From: Gp1-AA145 sp963757135
GTDB taxonomy: Bacteria > Acidobacteriota > Terriglobia > Terriglobales > Acidobacteriaceae
Length of the DNA: 64,000 bases
Assembly: GCA_963757135.1 (NCBI GenBank)
Contig: CAVWQE010000004.1
Coordinates: 558,001-622,000, forward strand
Reading direction: 5' to 3'
The notes under the pieces were generated by a model. That model was not told the origin of the DNA. It saw only the letters and a program-made list of their open reading frames with translations, and searched no databases. Positions 46,880 through 53,724 of the stretch are shown here, piece after piece. Position numbers and translations under genes: made by a program. Within the stretch, counting starts at the first letter, position 1, and each line of letters starts with the position of its first letter.

Positions 46880-46947
46880 CCGCGGAAACGAGGGAAAGAG
46901 CACGAAATATATTGTCCCCTCGTAACCTGCTTAGTCCCTTACATTCA

Positions 46948-46976
46948 TTGACTTAGGTCTGCTTCCAAGTTACCTT
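46948..46976 (+). promoter_or_regulatory. Putative sigma-70-type promoter for the response regulator gene
   Basis: TTGACT (46948-46953) and TACCTT (46971-46976) are spaced by 17 bases, giving a predicted leader of about 25 bases before the TTG start at 47007. Seen by eye only. Confidence 0.45.
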
Positions 46977-47006
46977 CTGAGTACTCCCCTGCTACCGAGG
47001 AAATCC

Positions 47007-48572
47007 TTGGCCCGTACCGTACTGCTCGCCGACGACAGCGTGACCGCCCAGAACATGGGCCGCCGCATCCTCATGGATGCCGGCTACGAAGTCATCACGG
47101 TCAATAACGGCTCTGCTGCTCTCAAGAAAATCCACGAAAACCGTCCCGATCTCATCGTCCTTGACGTGTACATGCCCGGCTACGGCGGACTTGAAGTGTG
47201 CCAGCGCCTGAAGGAATCCGGCGAGACCATGCGCATCCCAGTCCTGCTGTCGGTCGGCAAGATGGAACCGTTTAAGGCGGACGAGGCCAAGCGCGTCCGC
47301 GCCGATGGCCACATCGTAAAACCATTCGAAGCCAGCGAACTGCTCGCCGCGCTCACCAAGCTTGAAGACAGAATCGTTCCCCAGCCCGAGCCCGGGCGTG
47401 GCCGCAAAGGTAAATCGGAAAAAAAGGTTCGCTCCTGGCACGTACCTGCCGAGCCGGCGCAAGTGCCGGAAGAGTGGACAGACAAGATTGCGCATCTCGC
47501 GAGCACGAAAGAACGGCTCGTCAACCGTGAACCCGAACTTCATGCGGAATCGCTAGGGGCTGTTGCGCCACCGACACCACCACCGCAAGCGCAGAAAGTC
47601 GAAATATCCGAACCTGCGCCGGAGATGCCGGTTGTGGCTGCTCCCGAACCACCAATGGAAGAACAGGAGTTGACTGGTTCAGTTCCTGCCCCTGAGCAGA
47701 GCGCTCCAGCAGAAGAAAGCGGCACTGCCCTGGAAGGAAAAGCTGAACAGCCCGAAGCGGTTGCCGATAGCGAGGGCACTCCTTCTGCCGAAGCAGAGTC
47801 TATGCCGCAGGAACCACCGGCTGTTACGGACTCGCCGTCATCCGGCGAAGTGCCAGAGGTTGTGGCGACTGCGGAATCTGAAATTCAACCGCCGGCTATC
47901 GAGCCGACATCGCCGACCGCGGAAATCAAAGCCGCAAATGGTTTCGAAGCATTGCAGGCAGCCGTCGCCGAAGTTGCCTCGCAGACTGTTTCTACCGCCA
48001 AGCCCCATTGGGTCGCCGAGAACGTAGCTGTAAGTGCGGAAGAAGCCGCGCTCGAACTCGAACAGGAGATGCAGCAGGCGCAAATGCAAGCTGAGTCGCA
48101 GTCTGCGCCCGCGGATATTCCAGCCATCGAAGCAATCACTCCGCCAACTGAACTGGTGGAAGCTGAATCCCGCGCAGATGATCCGCACACCGTCGAGCCT
48201 TCAGAACACAAAGGCGCAACCTTCGCGGCAGCAGCATCGGCGTCATCGAGCGCGGTCGCTTCAATGACGGAATCTGCGCCCGAAGATGAGTCTGGCGCAG
48301 CCGGTCCCGATGCCGCCGCCGCATGGCAGAACTGGCAGCAAATTCGCGATTCAGTCATGACCCCGCAGAGCGCCAGCGCCCTTGCCGAGTCGGTGGCTCA
48401 AGTTGCAAGATCTGTCACCCCCGCTTCCACCCTACCCTCATCCGAAACCACCGAATACGCTTCCGCAGCCTCCTCGCTCGAAAGTGAAGCTCTCGCCAGC
48501 ATCGTGGACAGCGTCCTCGCCGAACTCAAACCCCGCCTGATGCAGGAAATCGCGAAAAAATTGAAGAAGTAA
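47007..48572 (+). CDS. CheY-like response regulator with a long disordered tail
   Basis: The first about 120 residues form a receiver domain. They include VLLADDSVTAQNMGRRILMDAGYEV (acidic pocket DD), LIVLDVYMPGYGGLEV (phosphoacceptor Asp near 53), a Ser at the usual Thr/Ser position in VLLSVGKMEPF, and the lysine in HIVKPFEASEL. The remaining about 400 residues are rich in Ala, Glu, Pro and Ser with no fold visible. The last 30 (EALASIVDSVLAELKPRLMQEIAKKLKK) form a probable amphipathic helix. No DNA-binding domain is present. TTG at 47007 is the start, with GAGG upstream. Its partner kinase is not in the window. Confidence 0.8.
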   Translation: MARTVLLADDSVTAQNMGRRILMDAGYEVITVNNGSAALKKIHENRPDLIVLDVYMPGYGGLEVCQRLKESGETMRIPVLLSVGKMEPFKADEAKRVRADGHIVKPFEASELLAALTKLEDRIVPQPEPGRGRKGKSEKKVRSWHVPAEPAQVPEEWTDKIAHLASTKERLVNREPELHAESLGAVAPPTPPPQAQKVEISEPAPEMPVVAAPEPPMEEQELTGSVPAPEQSAPAEESGTALEGKAEQPEAVADSEGTPSAEAESMPQEPPAVTDSPSSGEVPEVVATAESEIQPPAIEPTSPTAEIKAANGFEALQAAVAEVASQTVSTAKPHWVAENVAVSAEEAALELEQEMQQAQMQAESQSAPADIPAIEAITPPTELVEAESRADDPHTVEPSEHKGATFAAAASASSSAVASMTESAPEDESGAAGPDAAAAWQNWQQIRDSVMTPQSASALAESVAQVARSVTPASTLPSSETTEYASAASSLESEALASIVDSVLAELKPRLMQEIAKKLKK

Positions 48573-48711
48573 TACTCCTGGCCGGCCTGGTCTTGATCGG
48601 TAACGCCGCGATCAGCATCGCAGTCAAGCAACAAAAAGCCGGCAATCCTCTTTTACGGTCTCTTGATAAAGTTATCGCGTAGCGACCGCACCCAAAACAA
48701 CTCACGCGACC

Positions 48712-49668
48712 ATGAATATTCGACTAGGCCTGATCGGCTGTGGCGAACACTCCGAGATCGGCCATGCCATTCCGCTCGCACGTTATGCCGCCGCCCATGC
48801 GGAAGCGATCACCCTTGCCGCCGCCTGCGATCTTCGCCAGGAGCGGGCAGAACTTTTCTGCCGCAAGTATGGCTTCGCGCGCTCCTATCAGCGCGCCGAC
48901 GAAATGCTCGCCCGGGAAAATCTTGACGTCTGCATAGCGGTTACCCCAGTCGAGCGAATCGCAGAGATCGGCATCAAGCTGTTAGAAGCACACATTCCTT
49001 GCGTTGTGGAAAAGCCTCTCGGCGTCACGCTCACTGAAGTAGAAGCCTTACATGACGCGGCTAAGAGGACAACTACCGCAAATATGGTTTCTGTAAACCG
49101 GCGCTTCATGCCGCTTCTCAATCGAGGTCTTCAGTGGGCCAGGGGAGCGGGGGGGCTTCGCTACCTGCGTTGTACCATGCTTCGCCACGCACGCACTGAG
49201 CCGGATTTCCTGCGTTTCACCGCCATTCATGCTCTGGATACGATGCGCTTCGTCGGCGGCGATGTTATCGCATCTGAGATTCGCCTGCTCACTCCCTCGC
49301 CCCGCAGCTATGCCATCGATCTTCGCTTCGAAAGCGGCGTCCATGGCCGGATTGACGTTCTGCCCACCACCGGCATGGTAGAAGAAACCTATGAGCTTTT
49401 CGGGGACGGCTTTCGCGCAGCTATCACCAGCCCATTCGGTCCACAGCGGTCGCTGCGTTGTTACCAGGAAAACCGGCTGGTGCTCGAAGAAATAGCCGGA
49501 ACCGAAATCCCCGAAGATGTGACTCACGGTTTCTATGGAGAGGTCGTAGAACTAGTTGAGGCCTTGAACCAGGGAAGGTGGCCTAAGCCGTCAATCGAAG
49601 ATGTCTTTCCGTCTGTGGATCTATGTTTCCGACTCGCCGACGGCGCGGGCGGCCCCACAGTAATTTGA
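48712..49668 (+). CDS. Gfo/Idh/MocA family NAD(P)-dependent oxidoreductase
   Basis: The 318-residue protein has an N-terminal Rossmann fold (IRLGLIGCGEHSEIGHAIPLARYAAAHAEAITLAAACDL), the conserved VVEKPLGVTLTEVEALHDAA near 100-119, and a C-terminal alpha/beta domain with SVNRRFMPLLNRGLQWA. The family oxidises or reduces sugar-like substrates; the exact one is unknown. It is the last core gene before the accessory stretch. The IS110 element begins within about 130 bases of its stop. Confidence 0.8.
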   Translation: MNIRLGLIGCGEHSEIGHAIPLARYAAAHAEAITLAAACDLRQERAELFCRKYGFARSYQRADEMLARENLDVCIAVTPVERIAEIGIKLLEAHIPCVVEKPLGVTLTEVEALHDAAKRTTTANMVSVNRRFMPLLNRGLQWARGAGGLRYLRCTMLRHARTEPDFLRFTAIHALDTMRFVGGDVIASEIRLLTPSPRSYAIDLRFESGVHGRIDVLPTTGMVEETYELFGDGFRAAITSPFGPQRSLRCYQENRLVLEEIAGTEIPEDVTHGFYGEVVELVEALNQGRWPKPSIEDVFPSVDLCFRLADGAGGPTVI

Positions 49669-49835
49669 GGTTATGGTAAAGGCGATGAAAAGGGTGGGCC
49701 AGCCTCCCGTACGAGGAAAATGGCGTAGTTCGTGTCAATGACTGGTCGGTGTTAAAGCTGAAAGTGCCAGCGCCAGTGGGGTGAGGGTCCGTGGTACCCA
49801 TGTCTCGAACACCGCGAGACATTGATTGGATAAGA

Positions 49836-49906
49836 GCGAAGGCTCGATGCATACTCAGCTAGCTTTTGGTTGAGGACCAAAACGTCTGGGCAGAAGGAGC
49901 CTTCGC
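49836..49906 (+). promoter_or_regulatory. RNA hairpin covering the transposase ribosome site
   Basis: GCGAAGGCTC (49836-49845) is perfectly complementary to GAGCCTTCGC (49897-49906). The right arm includes part of the GGAG ribosome site and ends two bases before the ATG at 49909. Inside lies a second hairpin, TTTTGGT/ACCAAAA (49864-49870 with 49876-49882). The fold would hide the ribosome site and limit transposase synthesis. It may equally be part of the bridge RNA. Confidence 0.6.
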
Positions 49907-49908
49907 AA

Positions 49909-50949
49909 ATGAAGATTATAGGCTGTGATTTTCATCCCAGCTGGCAACAGATCGCCTGGCTGGAAACGGAAACGGGAGAAACGGGCGAGCACAAGCTGGT
50001 GCATGCCAGCGGCGATGCGCAGCAGTTTTACCAACGGCTGTCGGCGCCGGTGCTGATCGGCATGGAGGCCACGGGCAACAGCCAGTGGTTTATCGAACTG
50101 GTGGAAGACCTGGGACACGAGATCTGGATCGGGGACGCGGCGCAAATCCGGGCCAGTTATGTGCGCAAGCAGAAAACTGACAAGCGGGATGCGGCCCACA
50201 TTCTGAAACTGCTGCTGGAGGGGCGGTTCCCACGTCTGTGGGCGCCTGACCGGGAGCAGCGCGACCTGCGGCAGCTGGTGCTGCACCGGCACAAGCTAGT
50301 GCTGATCCGGGCGCGAGTGAAAAACGAACTACAACACCTTTCTCTGAATAAAGGAATGCAGCGGAAGCGCCGGTTGTGGAGTGCAGCGGGAATGCAGTTG
50401 CTGCGCGAACTGCAGTTAAAGCCCTGGGCGGCGTGCCGGCGGGAAGACTTGCTCGGGCTGCTGGCGATGTTGGACGAGCAGGTGGGAAAACTCGATGCCG
50501 CGGTCGCGCATGCGGCGGAAGAAAATCCGCAGTCCAAGCTGTTGCTGACGCAACCGGGAGTGGGTCCGAACACAGCGCTGGCGTTCGTGTTGACCATCGG
50601 CGATGTGAAACGATTCCCGCGTGGCAAGCAGGTAGCCAGTTATCTGGGACTGATTCCGCGCGAAGAAAGTTCGGGTGGAAGACAAAAACTGGGTGCCATC
50701 ACCAAACAAGGCAATCGCATGCTGCGCTCGCTGCTGGTGGAGGCGGCACAGATTGCGGTGCGCTATGATCCCCAGTTTCGCAAAGCGTATTTACACCGCT
50801 GCCACCAGAAAGCGAAAGCCGTGGCCAAAGTGGCAGCGGCCCGAAAATTAGCCGTACGACTCTACTGGATGCTGCGCACGCAGACGCCGTATCCAGAGAT
50901 CGTTCGCATCGAGAGCAGCCCGCGGGTGCCCCTGGTCGGCGCGAGCTAG
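49909..50949 (+). CDS. IS110-family transposase (DEDD recombinase)
   Basis: From the ATG at 49909 the protein has 346 residues. The N-terminal RuvC-like domain has the DEDD residues D7 (GCDFHPSW), E53 (IGMEATGN), D91 and D94 (KTDKRDAAHI). A helical linker follows, and then the Transposase_20 domain: TQPGVGPNTALAFVLTIGD, YLGLIPREESSGGRQKLGAITKQGN with the serine region of the Tnp fold. The length is typical and no stop interrupts it, so it may be active. The frame is open to 49870, but GGAG precedes 49909. Confidence 0.92.
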   Translation: MKIIGCDFHPSWQQIAWLETETGETGEHKLVHASGDAQQFYQRLSAPVLIGMEATGNSQWFIELVEDLGHEIWIGDAAQIRASYVRKQKTDKRDAAHILKLLLEGRFPRLWAPDREQRDLRQLVLHRHKLVLIRARVKNELQHLSLNKGMQRKRRLWSAAGMQLLRELQLKPWAACRREDLLGLLAMLDEQVGKLDAAVAHAAEENPQSKLLLTQPGVGPNTALAFVLTIGDVKRFPRGKQVASYLGLIPREESSGGRQKLGAITKQGNRMLRSLLVEAAQIAVRYDPQFRKAYLHRCHQKAKAVAKVAAARKLAVRLYWMLRTQTPYPEIVRIESSPRVPLVGAS

Positions 50950-51236
50950 ACCGTGACGTTGATTGGGCGCTCTCGCATCCCCTACAGACGGGATGTTCGC
51001 ATAGAAGAATCATGGTTGCTGTTTAGGCCGAATCGATGGTTGGTGGAACGAGCTTCCACCGAAAAGTGATTCAGCGTGAGATTTCCAGAGTCCTGGTCCT
51101 CAACCTCTCTGGCAAAAATCACCGGTGCTGCGCACCGCCAGGACAAGTGCGCTCTTGACAATGCCTTCGCTCTTATCGAGGGGCACCCGCGATTGTAGAA
51201 GAGCCAGGAAATCCCGGTCCCAACATTGACCAGCAG

Positions 51237-51551
51237 GTGGCCGACAGCAAGACCAACGCGCTCGCACAGGCTGTGAACAAAACTGGGGTTCAAAATCTGG
51301 GCAACCCATGTACGACGGTAGCGTGGTTGGGGGCTTCTGTTATCGTTGGCGCAGGCGGAGCGGCCTATGTGAGCCGCGGTGCCATCCTTGATTGGGCCGT
51401 TAGTAACGGTCCAGCTTGGGCGAACCAGCGAATTGCCAACGTTCAGTGGAAGGGAGTCCTACCAGGGGCGGGGATGGTAACCCTCGCCAGAAAGGGCGGG
51501 CAGCTTGCCTGGACGGCAGGGAGTTCTGCCTGCAATGCCACGGCACAATAA
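51237..51551 (+). CDS. Probable 3' fragment of an unknown gene
   Basis: This 104-codon frame starts at a GTG and has no ribosome site. The reading frame is open for about 25 further codons upstream without an ATG. The product has a Gly/Ala-rich hydrophobic centre (TTVAWLGASVIVGAGGAAYVSRGA) and ends SSACNATAQ. I do not recognise it. Its position just after the IS and the missing start suggest the C-terminal remnant of a larger gene, possibly of an RHS-like or other surface protein, which is a guess. The 287 bases between the transposase stop and this frame hold the IS right end and nothing else I can name. Confidence 0.35.
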   Translation: MADSKTNALAQAVNKTGVQNLGNPCTTVAWLGASVIVGAGGAAYVSRGAILDWAVSNGPAWANQRIANVQWKGVLPGAGMVTLARKGGQLAWTAGSSACNATAQ

Positions 51552-51625
51552 GAAATGCAGGATCGCTCAACCTGGGCGGTTCCTTCATTTTGTAAAATGA
51601 CCATCATTTCTGCGAGCACATAAAT

Positions 51626-51934
51626 ATGGAATGTCCTCGGTGTCACTGCAAAATTGGCTTTCGTGACCTGGCGGCTAAACGATGCCCTTGCTGTGATATC
51701 AAGATATACTTCTCTGACCGGCGATGGGGGTGGCTGCGGGGGTTGACCTTTTTCGTGCTTGGAATCTTGATTACGGGTTTTTGGTTTCCGAGTAAAGCAG
51801 ACCTCGAATATTTTTTGCTCTGGATGGGGTTACTTTTGTTGGTTTTTATTGCTCTGCTTATTGGCTCATTTTTTGTACTGCGGCCGCAGGTTGAATTGGT
51901 TCCGGAACACGGCCCTATACGCCTTGACATATAG
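51626..51934 (+). CDS. Zinc-ribbon membrane protein
   Basis: The 102-residue protein starts with two cysteine pairs (CPRCHCK and CPCCDIK, residues 3-26), which look like a zinc ribbon. Two membrane helices follow (GLTFFVLGILITGFWF and FLLWMGLLLLVFIALLIGSFFVL), with a short tail. Such proteins are common but uncharacterised. The region is visibly richer in A and T than the flanking core genes, in keeping with acquired DNA. No strong ribosome site is visible. Confidence 0.55.
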   Translation: MECPRCHCKIGFRDLAAKRCPCCDIKIYFSDRRWGWLRGLTFFVLGILITGFWFPSKADLEYFLLWMGLLLLVFIALLIGSFFVLRPQVELVPEHGPIRLDI

Positions 51935-52066
51935 AACGGCTTTGTTGGTCGCGACTCCAACACCAGCAACTTGGTCATTCACATCATCTCTCTTAGCTCG
52001 TTATCAATTAGTTAACATAAACGTTCATTTCAAATCCCCTATCTCCTATCCCTCTCCCCCTTTGAC

Positions 52067-52101
52067 GGGGTAGTGTATACGGACGGCAAAATGCTCCCTC
52101 C
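52067..52101 (+). repeat. Left 35-bp inverted repeat
   Basis: It begins GGGGTAGTGTATACGG and ends AATGCTCCCTCC. It is identical to the complement of 53542-53576. It contains the 6-base palindrome GTATAC. Confidence 0.85.
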
Positions 52102-52166
52102 CACCGGAAACCACGTTAGGCATTTCGAATCCTCAGTTCACTGCATAATGTCCAGGGGAGGGCGAA

Positions 52167-52436
52167 ATGAAAAACCTAGAAGCACGGCAGCAAGAAATGA
52201 GGGAGCGCTACGCTGCGAAGCCAACCAGCACTAATCTTCCGATCGCACTTCATCCCGCACCTGTTCCGAAGCAGGTGAAACAATTGAATGCACCGAGTAC
52301 CGAGCCCGAGCCGACTGACCCAGAATATATTCAAATTCGAGAAATCGAATCGCGAATGCTAGTTGCCAGGCCGAATGTCACGCAGCACAAACTTATTACT
52401 GCGACACTTCACGGCTTTGCGATCATATGGATTTAA
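52167..52436 (+). CDS. Small hypothetical protein, possibly truncated
   Basis: The 89-residue frame has a good ribosome site (GGGGAGGG just before the ATG) and a natural-looking charged start, MKNLEARQQEMRERYAAKP, then a Pro/Glu-rich stretch. After about residue 72 it reads into the antisense of the polymerase fragment's 3' end and becomes hydrophobic (ITATLHGFAIIWI). It may be the 5' part of a gene cut at the same junction where the polymerase is cut. No family is recognised. Confidence 0.4.
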   Translation: MKNLEARQQEMRERYAAKPTSTNLPIALHPAPVPKQVKQLNAPSTEPEPTDPEYIQIREIESRMLVARPNVTQHKLITATLHGFAIIWI

Positions 52437-53552
52437 CGGAATGAATCGATCAACGATCTCCTGAACTTCTGCCAAGGAGAGAATTCTGACGCCTTTGCTG
52501 CCAGGAATATTCAGCGCCCCACCTTTTTTAGAGCTAACGATGGCGAGAGAATCGGTATCGCAGAAAAGATATGTACCTTGCTTTTCTTGTACGGATGCCT
52601 CGGTCATGGCGAGCAATAAGCGCCCTGCGGATGTGATCAGGGAAGCCAATGGCGGGAAAAACCAGGTGCCAGGGTTTTCGATTACATCTGAGGAATCGGG
52701 AAATCTCTTTTCGCCTGAAAAGACCCTGACGGGCACGTCTTTCTTCTGCAATTCCGGAATTAGCTCAACAAAGAATCCGTAAATCGAGTTCGCAAAGATT
52801 TTGAGCCAGTAATAAAGAGCCTTGTCGGATTTATTCAACTTGCGTTGCTCGATCACCTTGCAGAAGAGATCGTCACCATAGGGATCGATTTCCACCATGC
52901 TGCCGCGAAGATTTACTTTTCTCATTCCCGCTTGCTTTCCGTGCGGCACCATGCGGATCGCCTTCAAGATTTTCGGCGCCCTGCCTGTTCGAATCTTTGA
53001 GGCAATCAAATCACAACCAGAAAACCAGAGCGGCGTTTCAGAGATCAGGTAGTTATTCCCAATATTCTGGCTTACTCCGTCGTACACGGTTCGAACCGGC
53101 AAGATGCCATCGTCGGGCAGTACAAGAGCGAAAAAGTTAAGCTCTTTCCAAATTTCAGGCTTGAAGCAATCTTCAAGAGAAACGCGGTCGAGCATGCGCC
53201 GAATCCGGTCCGTGTCGTCTTCAAAGGTGACGCTTTCTGCGGTCAACACGTTGAAAAGCCCTAACAGCGCGCAGCACGTCGGATATTCGCTGGTGAAATC
53301 AACCGGAACGACGGGAACCTCGGCGCAACGAATACGGGTTTCAGACCGCCCGCCGTAGTAGCTTTGCATGGCGATTCCTAATTCTTTGTTGGAGAGCTTG
53401 AATTTATCTGTGGGCTTGCTGATTCCCATTGCTTCCAGATAACTCTTCGCGACACTCGCGGGAGAGTACGCACTGTCAGGTCTCAAACCGATTGGGTGCT
53501 TAAAGAAGCAGGTTCCAGCACGGATAGGGGTGGCTCTTGCAGGAGGGAGCAT
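52359..53552 (-). pseudogene. Family B DNA polymerase, polymerase-domain fragment
   Basis: The frame carries the three palm motifs of family B polymerases: motif A VPVDFTSEYPT, motif B YYWLKIFANSIYGF (Lys and NSxYG), and motif C LFCDTDSLAIV with the two catalytic aspartates. A YYGGR motif lies before motif A. The N-terminal exonuclease domain and the C-terminal thumb are missing; the end diverges after LNPYDRKAVK. The frame stays open to 53636, but that part runs through the inverted repeat and a heptamer array and is not natural. The first ATG is at 53552, inside the right inverted repeat. A plasmid, phage or self-synthesising-element origin is inference. Confidence 0.75.
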
Positions 53553-53576
53553 TTTGCCGTCCGTATACACTACCCC
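53542..53576 (-). repeat. Right 35-bp inverted repeat
   Basis: This is the exact reverse complement of 52067-52101. On the minus strand it can be read in frame with the polymerase fragment (VVYTDGKMLPP), so it may be original coding sequence that was copied to the left side. Confidence 0.85.
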
Positions 53577-53624
53577 CTCTCCCCGTTTGACCCATTTTTT
53601 CTTCCGCCTGTAAGATCGAAGCTC

Positions 53625-53720
53625 AGCACTTAGCAATTGGCGCTTAGCGTTTGGCCTCCGAGGGTTTGGGGAGTCTTTCTGAACTTCAGGTGACTAAATG
53701 CCAACTGCCAACCGCTGATT
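53625..53720. repeat. Opposed heptamer arrays before valS
   Basis: Units with period seven (AGCACTT, AGCAATT, GGCGCTT, AGCGTTT; 53625-53652) face ACTAAAT, GCCAACT, GCCAACC, GCTGATT (53693-53720). The second array ends four bases before the valS ATG at 53725, where the ribosome site should be, and no other ribosome site is seen. Confidence 0.6.
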
Positions 53721-53724
53721 TCTC

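Larger units (their letters stand above)
49800..50995 (+). mobile_element. IS110-family insertion sequence
   Basis: The element is recognised from its transposase. Its ends are approximate. The left limit is set at the hairpin with arms ATGTCTCG/CGAGACAT (49800-49822). The right limit is the hairpin with arms CATCCC/GGGATG (50976-50995). IS110 elements lack classical terminal repeats and do not always duplicate a target, so exact borders cannot be read here. The 5' non-coding part is where members of the IS110 group encode the bridge RNA that pairs with donor and target DNA. Confidence 0.6.
52052..53591. mobile_element. Putative transposon-like unit with 35-bp terminal inverted repeats, 15-bp direct repeats and a polB remnant
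   Basis: Positions 52067-52101 and 53542-53576 are perfect inverted copies of 35 bases. Directly outside them lie CTCTCCCCCTTTGAC (52052-52066) and CTCTCCCCGTTTGAC (53577-53591), direct repeats of 15 bases with one mismatch. This is the layout of a transposed unit with a target duplication. Inside are a small ORF and a family B DNA polymerase fragment on the opposite strand. No transposase or Cas1 gene is present, so it would be a non-autonomous or decayed element. A local rearrangement that copied 35 bases in inverse orientation is the alternative. Confidence 0.55.

Noticed and set aside
48573..48711. Hydrophobic frame after the response regulator (LLAGLVLIGNAAISIAV)
   Set aside because: It has no start codon or ribosome site and overlaps the preceding gene in another frame; chance is more likely.
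52052..53591. Calling the polB unit a casposon
   Set aside because: No Cas1-type integrase is present and the polymerase group is not established, so only a structural resemblance can be claimed.
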